Shown: positions 1-11,439 of the stretch, piece by piece
Layout: every line of letters starts with the position of its first letter
Position numbering within the stretch: the first letter of the stretch is position 1
From: Axinella damicornis
Taxonomy: Eukaryota; Porifera; Demospongiae; Axinellida; Axinellidae
Length of the DNA: 64,000 nucleotides
Direction of reading: 5' to 3'
Assembly: GCA_963931865.1 (NCBI GenBank)
Contig: OZ007512.1
Location: 4,107,883 to 4,171,882 of the forward strand
Notes under the pieces: model-generated
Told to the model about the DNA's origin: nothing
What the model saw: only the letters and a program-made list of their open reading frames with translations
Databases searched by the model: none
Program-made: the position numbers and the translations under genes

Positions 1-59
1 ACATACTCATCACTGGAGCTGCATGTACCATAGCTGTATAAGATACTTCTACACTGCAG

Positions 60-2660
60 GTTCCAGAGATTGAAGTGTGGAGTTCAAGTGATACTGATGA
101 GGATGAAATGGAGAGTAGTAAACCAGCAATCCCTCGCCCAATTCACTATTTCTTTCTCTTCCTTTTGCTTTGGCAAGCAGCATTCAAAGTTTCCAATGCT
201 GCTGTATCTAGTCTGCTTCACTTCTTCAAGTACTTTGTCGGAATTCTTGGAAAGGCATTTCAATGTGGTGAGATTACTGCTGCTGCTGATCACATTCCAG
301 TTACACTGGGTACAGTTTATAAGTTAATTGAAGTAAGCAGAGATTCTTTCATTGAATATGTTGTGTGCCCCAAGTGCGGTTCCATCTATGAATATAAAGA
401 TTGTGTGTATATTGTCCGCGCAAGTGGGAAAAAAGAATCAAAAACTTGCTGCCATGTCTCAATGCCCAATCACCCTCACCGATTGCAAAGAACTCCTTGT
501 GGGGCAGTACTGCTTAAGAAGCAAAGAACAAAGAAACGAACGCGCTTAACACCGATCAAAGTTTACCCATACAGACCAATCAAAGGAAGCATCCAACAAC
601 TTTTAAACAGACCAGGGTTTTTGGACAAGTGTGAACAATGGCGAAGTCGGTCAGATATAGTGCCAGAAGAGTATTTAGGAGATATTTATGATGGACAGGT
701 CTGGAAAAAGTTCAACTCTCCTGAACACTCAAACTTCCTTGCAACACCGTACTCATATTTGCTTACATTAAACATTGATTGGTTTCAACCATTCATACAC
801 AGTGTGTATTCAACTGGGGCAATCTATTTGACTATTCAAAACCTTCCAAGACAGGACCGGTACAAGCTAGAGAACATACTCCTTGTTGGAATTATGCCAG
901 GTCCATCAGAGCCAAAACTCTCAGTTAATGGATTCTTGACACCACTTGTAGAAGAACTGAAGGTGTTTTGGAATGGCATGGTACTTCCAGTTCGCACACA
1001 TGGCACAGTATTACACGTTCGTGTTCGTTTAGCATTGTCATGTGTTGTATGTGACATACCAGCTTCCAGGAAGGTGTGTGGGTTTGTAGGACATAATGCC
1101 AGATTAGGGTGCAACAAATGCCTCAAGGAATTTGAATCAATTCCATGGAGAAATGGTCGTAAAACAGACTTTTCCGGGTTTGATCGTGAAAATTGGACTA
1201 TGCGAAACAACAAGTTGCACAGGGAACAATGTAATAAGCTCTTTGAATGCAATACACTCTCCTCTTTACACAGTGCAGAATCAACATATGGTGTAAGGTA
1301 TTCTGTTCTTCTAGCACTCCCATACTTTGACCCTGTTACATTTACAGTAATAGATCCCATGCACAATCTCTTCCTCGGCACAGGAAAGCATGCATTCAAA
1401 GTATGGATTGAAACTCAGCTTTTGACAACCGATGACCTCATGCAGATTGAAGCTCGATCCAAACTTTTTTGTACACCAGCTGATGTTGGCAGGCTTCCTT
1501 TGAACATCTCTTCAGGTTATGGGGGGTTTACTGCTAACCAGTGGTGCAACTGGATCACCATTTTCTCTCCTGTCTTGTTGAAAGGTATACTACCAGACGT
1601 ACATCTTCGCTGCTGGTTATTGTTTGTGAGAGCCTGCTCAATTCTAAGGTCAAGGATCATCAGAAAGTGTGATGCAACATCTGCAGATCTTTTCTTATAT
1701 CAGTTTTGTCAAACATTTCAAACATTATATGGAACAGACAAGTGCACCCCAAATATACACCTTCATTTACATCTGAAAGAATGCATTCTTGACTTCGGTC
1801 CACTACATGCATTTTGGTGCTATGCATTTGAACGTTACAACGGAGTGTTAGGGTCTATGCACACCAATCACAGATCAATTGAAAGTCAGTTAATGCGAAG
1901 ATTTTGTCGTGAACAAGAACTAAATAGCTTAGAACTACCTCAGGATGCGGAGTTCCTCCAATTGCTACCGAACTCCATGTCAACAACTCAACAGAATCTC
2001 TGTTCTTGCATTGATGATAAAGAAGTCACAGGATGGCTGAAGTTAGCACAATGTCCATTGCAGAATATTGATACATTTGCAATAAATCCTGCAATCATCC
2101 AACCACTTCCACCATTTGAAGAAAAGATACTGCCATTATCTCACGCCAAAGAGCTTCAATCCATGTATGAACAACTCTACCCAAGCAAGCAAATCACACA
2201 CATGCCTCTCTTCTATCGACAATATGGACGGATTACATTAGCTGGTGATATAATTGGCTCCGTAAAGCGAGGTTCCAACAGTACTACATCTGCCGTAGTT
2301 ATGTCATACTGGCCTGGATCAGGTCCCTCCCTTCAATCCATTGATTATGGCCGCATGAGGGTTGGAGTTGTTCAGCATTTCCTAATGCATTCGATAACCA
2401 TTTGTGATGGTGGCAGTTCTAAAACACTGTGCCACCTCTTATGTTACATCCACTGGAAGAAGCTACACCCACAAGCAAATTGGTGTGGAATATCGGCAAC
2501 AATTTGTACTGAGCTCTTTGAGTCACCAGATGTGTGCTGCTTTATGCCTGCACAACGTATAGGCTTTCACTGTGCATATGCTACGCTTCCCATGAAATTC
2601 CCAACGCACAAAGAAACTGTCTTTGTTGCATGCCCCATTCCACTGAAGTATTCAATATAG
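60..2660 (+). CDS. Tnp2-like (Transposase_21, CACTA-type) transposase, 3' exon
   Basis: One long open frame that probably encodes the DNA-cutting transposase of a CACTA-like transposon, or a domesticated relative. It is open from a splice-acceptor-like CTGCAG just before position 60, so the window probably begins in the upstream intron and the N-terminus lies outside; the first ATG inside is at 108. Visible landmarks in order: a possible zinc-binding CPKCGSIY segment with later cysteines, NIDWFQPF, LLVGIMPGPSEP, a CxxC-containing GHNARLGCNKCLKEF segment, DPMHNLFLGTGKH, and HLKECILDFGPLHAFW followed by FERYNGVLG. The DPMHNLFLG and FGP..FW..FERYNG blocks are typical of animal and fungal Tnp2-family proteins. 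No internal stop or frameshift is seen, so the copy is not obviously dead. I did not find terminal inverted repeats in the window. Sure of the family, unsure of the 5' end. Confidence 0.8.
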   Translation, partial: VPEIEVWSSSDTDEDEMESSKPAIPRPIHYFFLFLLLWQAAFKVSNAAVSSLLHFFKYFVGILGKAFQCGEITAAADHIPVTLGTVYKLIEVSRDSFIEYVVCPKCGSIYEYKDCVYIVRASGKKESKTCCHVSMPNHPHRLQRTPCGAVLLKKQRTKKRTRLTPIKVYPYRPIKGSIQQLLNRPGFLDKCEQWRSRSDIVPEEYLGDIYDGQVWKKFNSPEHSNFLATPYSYLLTLNIDWFQPFIHSVYSTGAIYLTIQNLPRQDRYKLENILLVGIMPGPSEPKLSVNGFLTPLVEELKVFWNGMVLPVRTHGTVLHVRVRLALSCVVCDIPASRKVCGFVGHNARLGCNKCLKEFESIPWRNGRKTDFSGFDRENWTMRNNKLHREQCNKLFECNTLSSLHSAESTYGVRYSVLLALPYFDPVTFTVIDPMHNLFLGTGKHAFKVWIETQLLTTDDLMQIEARSKLFCTPADVGRLPLNISSGYGGFTANQWCNWITIFSPVLLKGILPDVHLRCWLLFVRACSILRSRIIRKCDATSADLFLYQFCQTFQTLYGTDKCTPNIHLHLHLKECILDFGPLHAFWCYAFERYNGVLGSMHTNHRSIESQLMRRFCREQELNSLELPQDAEFLQLLPNSMSTTQQNLCSCIDDKEVTGWLKLAQCPLQNIDTFAINPAIIQPLPPFEEKILPLSHAKELQSMYEQLYPSKQITHMPLFYRQYGRITLAGDIIGSVKRGSNSTTSAVVMSYWPGSGPSLQSIDYGRMRVGVVQHFLMHSITICDGGSSKTLCHLLCYIHWKKLHPQANWCGISATICTELFESPDVCCFMPAQRIGFHCAYATLPMKFPTHKETVFVACPIPLKYSI

Positions 2661-2880
2661 CTTATCTTTTCCTTGTCTCATGTAGTTATTAGCACTATTT
2701 ATACTTCCTCTTTTGTTCCATTAATTATAAACCAGTCAATATATAGAGCAATGTCATCATAAGTCTCATGACAAAATAATGGTATACGGACATTTCACAA
2801 ACCAGTAATCTGTGTATCCACATTTCTAGTATACTCATACAACATTAATATTATTCTTCTCATGTATACATATATAATGT

Positions 2881-3372
2881 TCACTGTTTCTTGCAAGCAG
2901 CTTTAACTATTCTTCCTGATCTACTTTGTCCCTCTAATATTTGATTTCTCCAGAAGTCTCGAACAGTCTCAATCCTCTTGTTCATACGCATTTTTATTTC
3001 TAGCTTTTCTACATGAAGACGTTCTGCCAGATTACGGTAGTGCAAGGCATCACTCAAAGCTTTATCTCTGTCACCAATACACAAACGAATGGTATTGTGT
3101 AGTGTTTTACTATCGCCATTTGGCACAACTGTGGGTGAAGGACATGTAACTTGCGGTAGAAGAAGAACACCATCCTGTTCACATTGCTTCTGCACAGTAG
3201 TAAAGTCGGTTATAGTTTGTAGTACAGAAGTCGGTTCAAGGCTTTCTTGGGGCTGCTCTGGTTCTTCAACTAATTGTTTCTCTTCACTTTCTGTCTTCTC
3301 AAACAATTCTGCTCTTTTTTTCCAGCGTAAGATATCTTCCTTCCTCCATTCCAGTCGCTTCTGTTTCTTCAT
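2881..3372 (-). CDS. hypothetical 163-aa charged protein, convergent to the transposase gene
   Basis: Not recognised. The ORF starts at an ATG (complement of 3370-3372) and ends 220 bp beyond the stop of the Tnp2-like gene, so the two genes converge. The N-terminal 40 residues are very charged (MKKQKRLEWRKEDILRWKKR), the middle is acidic and proline-rich, and the C-terminal 70 residues form a predicted helical, coiled-coil-like stretch (DRDKALSDALHYRNLAERLH) ending in a basic tail. CACTA transposons commonly carry a second small ORF beside the transposase; position and composition fit such a partner, but this is inference. It could also be a chance ORF or an exon of a longer gene. Confidence 0.45.
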   Translation of the reverse strand: MKKQKRLEWRKEDILRWKKRAELFEKTESEEKQLVEEPEQPQESLEPTSVLQTITDFTTVQKQCEQDGVLLLPQVTCPSPTVVPNGDSKTLHNTIRLCIGDRDKALSDALHYRNLAERLHVEKLEIKMRMNKRIETVRDFWRNQILEGQSRSGRIVKAACKKQ

Positions 3373-3540
3373 AAATCGTTGCTGTTTTCTTTTTCTTCTA
3401 GTGTTACTTATCGACCGTGGTCCTCTGGTGTGCTACAGAGAAGGTTATTAATACCATAGTTTAGATAAGTGTAGTATGCATAATCTCAGCACTTTTGTTG
3501 CCGCGCAGGGGGGAACCTAGAACAAAAATGCACCACAGGG

Positions 3541-4640
3541 CAGTCAGGGACAAACACACACATAGCTACTACCCTGCCTACAAGACTCGCTCACAGCAAA
3601 GTCGCCGGTCAGGGACACACGCATATACAAACTTCCCTGCCTACAAGACTCGCTCACGGCAAAGTCGCCGGTCAGGGACACACGCATATACAAACTTCCC
3701 TGCCTACAAGACTCGCTCACGGCAAAGTCGCTGGTCAGGGACACACAAACATATACAAACTTCCCTGCCTACAAGACTCGCTCACGGCAAAGTCGCCGGT
3801 CAGGGACACACAAACATACAAACTTCCCTGCCTACAAGACTCGCTCACGGCAAAGTCGCCGGTCAGGGACACACAAACATACACAAACTTCCCTGCCTAC
3901 AAGACTCGCTCACGGCAAAGTCGCCGGTCAGGGACACACAAACATATACAAACTTCCCTGCCTACAAGACTCGCTCACGGCAAAGTCGCCGGTCAGGGAC
4001 ACACAAACATATACAAACTTCCCTGCCTACAAGACTCGCTCACGGCAAAGTCGCCGGTCAGGGACACACAAACATACACAAACTTCCCTGCCTACAAGAC
4101 TCGCTCACAGCAAAGTCGCCGGTCAGGGACACACAAACATATACAAACTTCCCTGCCTACAAGACTCGCTCACGGCAAAGTCGCCGGTCAGGGACACACA
4201 AACATACACAAACTTCCCTGCCTACAAGACTCGCTCACAGCAAAGTCGCCGGTCAGGGACACACAAACATATACAAACTTCCCTGCCTACAAGACTCGCT
4301 CACGGCAAAGTCGCCGGTCAGGGACACACAAACATATACAAACTTCCCTGCCTACAAGACTCGCTCACGCCGGCAAAGTCGCCGGTCAGGGACACACAAA
4401 CATACACAAACTTCCCTGCCTACAAGACTCGCTCACAGCAAAGTCGCCGGTCAGGGACACACAAACATATACAAACTTCCCTGCCTACAAGACTCGCTCA
4501 CGGCAAAGTCGCCGGTCAGGGACACACAAACATACACAAACTTCCCTGCCTACAAGACTCGCTCACAGCAAAGTCGCCGGTCAGGGACACACAAACATAC
4601 ACAAACTTCCCTGCCTACAAGACTCGCTCACGCCGGTAAG
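3541..4640. repeat. 65-bp minisatellite, 17 units
   Basis: The phrase CCTGCCTACAAGACTCGC recurs 17 times, first near 3572 and last near 4612, spaced 63-67 bp. Units differ by small indels in an ACACAAACATATACAAAC segment and by AGC/GGC in the core. A frame of 396 codons stays open across the array in all-repeat translation; composition and lack of gene context argue against a real protein. Confidence 0.9.
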
Positions 4641-4689
4641 GGACACATACACTTCGCTGCATACGCGCGCATATACACACTATAGCTGT

Positions 4690-5250
4690 CTTTTACACAA
4701 TCATTGTAGCAGCTGTAACAAAAAAAGGCTAACCTTGTTATCACAGGAGTCAAAGAGTCTCCTTCTTACAGGTTGTCTGATGGTATCTCCACCTTTGACG
4801 GAACCAGGGGTACTCTGATCAAGAGAGACTGCCTCTGCCGATGAGCCAGTTGGTAGAGGTGGCCAGCTCCAGCACTCATTATAAATACTCTATCAACATA
4901 ATTGGAAAAGTTCATAGTTATTGCCTTTGTCATCAGCTGGTAAATGTATAAATACAAAGCTTACAAGTAATTCCGAATCACTAGGACTATCCAGTGGAGG
5001 ATGATTCACCGCCATTTTTGTGAGTTTGTAGCTCAATTAGGTCATGGTAGCTAATCAGGCAGTTTGGGAATTCCCTTTCTTTTCAAGAGCTCACCACTGT
5101 TGATACAGCCTATACCAGGTGACTTTAGTGATTGAATGCTATGGTTTACATAGTGATTATTTATGACATTGTGGTTTCCGGGCGGTATGGTCTTCAGGAC
5201 ACCCACATTGAGGCCCCACGTGCACTGCATGTTGTTTGTAACAGTTGACG
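4690..5250. other. intergenic stretch, no supported gene
   Basis: Contains short exon-like pieces bounded by AG and GT (for example around 4747-4770), but no frame I can join to a recognised protein. It may hold the promoter and 5' UTR of the six-exon gene that starts at 5251. Confidence 0.4.
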
Positions 5251-6812
5251 ATGGAGCACATGATGTACAGAGGAGGAGAGTCCGTATCTCGGCAGCTGCA
5301 TTCTATGGATGTGCTGGATGCAGGCTCAAGAGGCAGGCATAGTGGTTCCGGTTCACCATTCCTTCCTCCTTTTTACAGCGCTGACCAACATCGCTCCACT
5401 ACCCCCAGTGATGAACAATTGGCAATGTCTAGAAAAGTAGACGAGATGATGACTATGTTAAGTGGTACCCAGCAGATGCTAGTTAGCCAACAGGCAGCTA
5501 GTCAACGTCTTGAGGACAAATTTGGGAAACTATCGGAAGAAGTTTCCGAGCTGAAAAGAGAATTGGAGGATATGAAATCCTCATCACCATCAAGCGAGAG
5601 TTCGGGGAAGTCAACCAGGATTAAAATTCCATCTGACCTTTCTGTGAGCCATAAATACAACATGCTGTTATAATGCATGACTGCAGAACTATTTCTCCCT
5701 GAATAGCTGTCTGTGAAGAAACTGTGCGATGAAAGTGAAGAAGAGTACAAGTTCATTGGCTCTGAGATGTAAGGATACGTGGACTTTGGTGGTATGTGAA
5801 TGTGTATGAGAATATGTATGTGCTTGCATTATTGCAGGTATAGCTCTGTCAATAACAAAAGAGTCGCAGATTTCCTGTATGAACAGCTGGCAAGTCAACA
5901 CGATGGAGCATATACACCCCGAACAATCAAACGTAGGCATATATACACAAATCGTGTAGGATATGCAGCTGATCCATGTATATAAACATACATGCAGGTT
6001 CAATTCATCGCTATTATGAGTCTCGGAGGCGGATTTATAATGACAGCAAGCCTTGCAGACAATCGAAAGTTAGGGAAAACAAGAAGAATGCACAAAGGAA
6101 AGCATTTCAAAAGCGGGTAAGTGGTTTTATCCATCACTGGATTAATTTCTCTCTCTCTCATCCCTAACTGTCGAGCATGCCCTACTGAGCTTCAGAAATT
6201 ATCAGCCATCTCACAAATTACTATTCATGTATATTCTATTTCACATGTATTCATTTAGCTCTATGAAAAGAGAATGAAGTTTTTGAAGAAGGATGGCGAG
6301 AGCAGAAAGTGGTCACAGATAGATGACCAATATATGACAGAGGAAAGCGAGTCCGAGGAGGAGGACAACATCAGGCGTCACAAACTACCCTGGCGTTCCA
6401 CCAGTAAGTGAACTTTAAGTAGTTTTCTTCATTGGAAAATACAGACTCACTGCTGTTGGTCTTTTTCATCGCTGTAGTGCTGACGAGTCTTGTAGAGAAG
6501 CTGGACAAGAGAGCCAAAAAGGCCCAGAAAGGTGTTGGCCACTTCCTCACTAAGTCCAGGGTTGATTCATCCGACTCCACTCTGCCACCACCACCAGATG
6601 CCCCACAATGGACCCTGAAACAGTCAGGAACATTGCAAAGTGACAGTCCAGCCCAATCTGAATTTGGACAGCAGGATACGGCAAGCCTGATTGATACACC
6701 ACTATCACGAGGCGGTCAACCTACCAATGGTACTGTGCGACGCCGACTTCCTGTGATGTCAGGACATCAAGGCCATGATGAAGACGACCAATCCAACAGC
6801 AGCAGTGAATAA
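5251..6812 (+). CDS. six-exon gene for a 382-aa coiled-coil/basic-domain protein of unknown function
   Basis: Six coding exons join in perfect phase: 5251-5643, 5707-5768, 5838-5932, 5998-6116, 6259-6403 and 6478-6812, all with GT donors and AG acceptors, giving 383 codons including the stop. The first ATG is used; a TTG lies two codons upstream. Residues about 50-110 form a coiled coil (MSRKVDEMMTML to ELKRELEDMK). Then come a serine-rich linker, IKIPSDLSLSVKKLCDE, a basic region (RSIHRYYESRRRIYND, KVRENKKNAQRKAFQKR), an acidic MTEESESEEEDN box followed by LPWRST, and a proline/glutamine-rich tail. The arrangement (IKIP..LS, a basic helical block, acidic box, then LPWRS) recalls an uncharacterised invertebrate family, perhaps related to vertebrate C14orf93; I am not sure of this. 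An AATAAA overlaps the stop codon and could serve as polyadenylation signal. Confidence 0.75.
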
Positions 6813-9800
6813 AACACTGATAAATATTTTAGACTCTTAATGATCTTGTCATGCTGTGTCTTACAAAGGTTTGTGTGGGCTGCCCCGAGTATTGGGATGT
6901 ATTATTACCTGCGCGCATGCGCATCTGGTACATTTTTGGCGGACAGAATTTGAAAAAGTAGCTTGTCTGAGTTGTCTCCGACGTCTTCTCCCTGGCTCAA
7001 GCAGTGGCTCAAGCTCGCTACTGGGCACTAAGTGAGTTCACTGATTACTGGTTGTCGTTAAGTATCTATTTTCACAGCCACCAAGCTCCAGCACGGCGCT
7101 AGCCGAGGATGTTTGGCCTCGGGTTTGGGACAGGCCGGACTATACGCCGCTGTACAGTAGCCTAAGACACTACATCGCCCCCCTTAAGTCTTTATGTCCC
7201 ACCTTTTAGCGGGACCCCGTCAAGTTATACCGTTAAATCCAAAATTTAATATGGCATCCAGCTGAAACATATCAGGTAGCTAGCATGTGTCCCCGTGACA
7301 GTGTGCCTGGGTCCTTTGCTAGTCAGGACATCCCATCCTTTGGCAGCAGTGTGTCAAGATGTCTCATCTTATGTCAGGTGACCCGGCCCACAATTTGCTT
7401 CTGCATTGGCTATGTAGCGTCAGCTGAAGAATGTCACTTCTTTCAACAGCAGCGTCTCAAAATGTCCTATCTTTGTCATCTTTAATTACTGTTATCGTTT
7501 CATTCACAGATTTACTGCAAGTGGCGTAAGCAATGGCTTGCAAGGTATTTCAAACTGTAATCAAGTTGGTTCATGATGCAATACTGATAATAATTACTTG
7601 ACCCTTTGCAGGTGTCCATTCAAAATTATCTGCACCTCTGTCATGAAAGAATGGCATTCAAGTGAGGTAAGGAATAATATCAGAATGTATATGTGTGCTT
7701 TGTTCAGCTTCATCTTTCCTTGTTTGTAGGATTGCTGCAACAAGATTGTCATCATGAGACCCAATTACAATGTAAGATATGCTAACTTATAGTACAACCA
7801 TGTTAGAGCTTTACTATCTGTGTTGCTCATATGATAGTCTGTGTGTATCCTAGTCTCGGAAGCAGACCCTTCGCACAGGGACGAAAGGGTCTGAACACGT
7901 GCTTACATCCATTACAGTGTTGATTGCAAATAACATCATGGAAATGAAAGGCATTCAGTGCTGCCGGCGACTAAACATAGCAAATTTCTCTGCCGTGCCG
8001 TTTTTCCCGTGAGTGTCCGACAATAGTTGAGAGCAACGAACAGGTTGACTGCAACTGTATACATGGTATTGCAGTTGATCGCTAATTACCCACACATATT
8101 TCCATTCCATGGGGACAACTTGAATAAAGGCACATGCCCAAACCCTTCCTCCTCCCTGTGCAAATGGCCTGGTTCTGAGTCTATGTGTGTCCCTCCTGAC
8201 TGGCAAAGTTCATAATTATGTGTGGTAATCTGTGTTCATGATGCATTATATACTGATACCTGACCCCGTGCAGGTATCCATTCAAGAATATGTGCACCTC
8301 TGTCTTGAAAGAACGGCATTCAAGTGAGGTAAGAAATATCAGGATGTATATGTGTGCACTTTGTTCGGCTTCATCTTTCCTTGTGTAAGATATAATATAA
8401 CTACACCCATGTTAAAGCTGTACCTTTTCTGTACTCCACGTCACTCATGATAGATCATTCCAGTCTGTGTGTGTCCCTGCCTGGCGACTTTGCCCATAAT
8501 TATGTACTTGGTGCATATAACCATCATTCCCGGCTATAATATGTAGTACTTTAGTTCTGAATGCAGCAATGAGTAATGTATGGATTCTGAGCAACAATAT
8601 ACACAAATGTATACCCTGCTGATCAGCTGGTGGTTTCATGCAACTGTATCTCCTTCCTTCCATTCAGACTCTGGTTCTGTGCACTTCTACAGCGACATCA
8701 TTGGACAACCGTTGGCATGCGCTGAACCAAAAGCAGTAGCCATATCAACAGACCGGATCCAAAGGACAGTTGAACAAATACAGCAGCTCTAGATCTGTGT
8801 TGCCACTTCTGTCTCTTATTCTTCTGTCACAGCTGCTTGTTGCCTTTTTTACTTTGTTTATTGAAATTTCAATTTTTGGCTGCGAAGTCACATCCTGGGG
8901 AGGTGGGGCAACCTAAATTAATACGATTGCATGACGGAGTAGGAGTACTGTCCGTATAAGCGGCTCACACGGTGTACCGGGGAGTCCGTGTCAGTGGCTC
9001 TCACGGTGTTCTGACGGGGTCCGCACTGCTGAGACGGTACACACACGGGCCAGGACGGTCTGAAGTACGGACTTCGACGGTGTACCCTACGGTGCCGTTT
9101 GTCAAGTCCGTCTACGCGGTTCCCATTACGGAGTTAGACGGCAACGTCCGCTTGGAAGACGGAGTAACCGTCCTGGTACCGTTAGCGCGGATTAAACGGA
9201 CCGAAACGGTATCCGTCCTGTTGGACTGTTTTTGCTGTGTGAGGTGTGCATGGAAACGTTGCCGAATGATGATTGTTTAGTAAAAAACTAATGCGCGTGT
9301 CCCTGTTTCATGATAGGTACACTGATGTAGATCTATGTGACGAAAATGCAGCTAACTGCAGTATAGTAGCGATTCCTGAAGATTGAACATTTTGAAAGAA
9401 AGAGCTAGCTTGTTTTCTGTTCCTGAAAACGAGCTATATATAATATAATACTTATGAACTACTAACGCACATAGTGGTGTGTCTCCCAATGGTTCCTGTT
9501 CATGTAGAAACCATGCCACACGAATTGGTTCAGCACAAATAAACCTAACACTTCTTTATTTCTGTTCAATTGGAATTTGTATGGAAATGGGTGTAACTTC
9601 AGTAGCTATACTTTTTTTCCCCTATAATGATGCAAGGGTTGCACAAATATATGGCGAAAATTGCTAATGCGAGTGTGCACCCTGTTAAATATTACTATTA
9701 CAAGACCAAAGGTGATACAAATGATTTAAATGAGATAATGGAGTGTGCAGTATAGTTACAACCGCCAACACTTACCATTGAAAAGTGGTCACCAAGAGCT

Positions 9801-9857
9801 ATATTAATTTTATTTTGGTGTATAATGGAGGCAACTACTCGAGCTCTCATAATTTCA
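6813..9857. other. gene-poor stretch with duplicated exon-like pieces
   Basis: No complete gene is supported. An AG-to-GTAAG bounded exon-like piece at 7613-7669 (VSIQNYLHLCHERMAF, then an in-frame TGA) is repeated with few changes at 8273-8330. The sequence that follows each copy, up to about 130 bp, is also similar, so the region holds a tandem duplication with a period of about 660 bp. 8930-9245 is unusually CpG-rich and listed separately. The rest is unremarkable AT-rich sequence. Confidence 0.45.
8930..9245. repeat. CpG-rich segment crowded with ACGG/CCGT motifs
   Basis: By hand count about 15 ACGG and 7 CCGT words occur within roughly 310 bp, with longer shared words such as ACGGTGTACC (twice) and GACGGAGTA (twice). 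Flanks on both sides are AT-rich and CpG-poor. A frame is open from about 8972 to 9280 without a recognisable product. Dense short motifs in both orientations resemble the subterminal repeats of some DNA transposons, but no termini were found. Confidence 0.5.
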
Positions 9858-11439
9858 GGTCGTGTTTCTTGCCGTGGTACCACATCAGCAATAGTGACCA
9901 GCTGCGAGCAACTCTAGGTGCTGCAATGCCCAACAGTGTACTAAGCTGTCAGTTGTCGCCTTCCCAAATCAAAGATGTGCTGATGCAGAAATGGGAAGAG
10001 CTCTTGTAAGTTGGAAATAGCTATAGCACAAGCTATGTGCAGTATATAATTTAGTAGCTAGCCATCTTCTGACACTGCACCTGATTGAATAGCTACTTTG
10101 CACTTATTCTGTCAGTTGCGGCAGATGAAATGTAGCACCATGGCCATGCACCAATTGATCGATGAGGCTAGTACATACTTACCGTTAAATAACCTCAAAC
10201 CTATACAAACTCCGGATCCAGCAAAGAAAATAAAATTGCACAATAAATAGTTAAGCAAAAATATAATAATTGTACAAGTCATGTAGTTGTTTAAACTTCA
10301 AAGTTAAACTGGTAAACTTGCATTTGCTTTGGACATCCTAATTATTGTGCAGCTCCCCAGGCTCTGGTACTGATGAGTCCGACTCGGAGGAAGCCATTCA
10401 CTACCAACCAGTTGTATGCACAGGGCGGCAACCAGGCTCAGATGTTATCGTTGTTGGGCCACAGTTGCAGTTCTACAGCGATGGGACTCGCATCCCACCT
10501 AACATGCAGCAGTACATCTGGATACGTGAGATCTTGCATAAACTGCATGTGGATAAGATATCTGCCCCACTCGATTCACTTCCAGATGTCCATCACCCAT
10601 TGAAGAAGCTCCTTAAGGGCATGTTGCGAGTCACAGGTGACAATTTCATCAGTGCTTTATACATGCTCAGTAAGTCCAAGTGCACACATGCCATGCGGAG
10701 TTGGCCAAATTGTGTACTACATGCGTTGATCTCTGTAGGTGGTGCAGTCCTCTCACTATGCTATGAGAGTGTACACACTATGTGTGGGTCTGTGGCAATC
10801 CACATTGCATACGGTGATGTAAGCCGAGGGAAGAGCAATGCTGTCAAGCTTGCCCTAGCCGCCTGCTGCAATTACCCAAAGGGTTACCTGACACGCCTCT
10901 CTGAAAGTATGGCAAGGAGATTTCTCAGTGGGGCACTACCATTTGCATATGACGATCCTGGCAATGATGAGCTGGTCAAGCAGCTCCTCATCAATGCCTT
11001 TGGAGGAGCAGGTATGGGAACGGAGCATAGCCAGTTCCGTGCACGGTGTACCCCTCTGATCACAGCGAATGAACATGTCATGGAACAGCTCTCTCTTGCT
11101 GAGGCCAGGTATTCCATACTTCATTCATCGTAACAGGAATAAATATTATCTCAATCTCTTTCACCTCACAGGTACCTCGTGCGAACTGAGATTGTTTATG
11201 AGGTCACATGTTGTGAACATTTGCAACACATAATTATATACAGAAGTAGAGAAGGCATTAACGATCAATTTGCACGATTTTTTTCACGTGCGTGCGCACT
11301 AGCTAGCTATATAGCTCTATATTTGTGTTCACGTGAGCTATCACTACCGTATACAATAGCTGGAGAGCATTCGCAAATCGGGGATTGTATCTGTTGTAAT
11401 GGTCTGCTCAAGCTGAAAACAGAACGTGGTGTTGTGTAG
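9858..11439 (+). CDS. multi-exon P-loop ATPase-like protein (partial model)
   Basis: Four exons join in phase: about 9858-10005, 10353-10669, 10739-11108 and 11172-11439 (the 3' end of the last is uncertain). The third exon contains a Walker-A-like GDVSRGKSNAVKLALA, an acidic LPFAYDDPGNDELVKQ that could act as Walker B, and a CTPLITANEH segment like the sensor strand of helicase-like ATPases. This order resembles superfamily-3 or DUF927-type primase/helicase ATPases, but the match is by eye. The second exon has an acidic start (GTDESDSEEAI) and no known domain. After RYLVRTEIVYEV the frame becomes low-quality and stops at 11439, so the real protein may splice to further exons or be truncated. 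The 5' exon is also open upstream. A function in nucleic-acid handling is inference only. Confidence 0.5.

Noticed and set aside
836..1399. 187-codon antisense ORF inside the transposase gene
   Set aside because: Shadow of a well-supported coding frame on the other strand.
3495..4685. 396-codon ORF across the 65-bp minisatellite
   Set aside because: Frame survives only because unit lengths vary; the translation is pure repeat in changing frames, with no start context or neighbouring exons.
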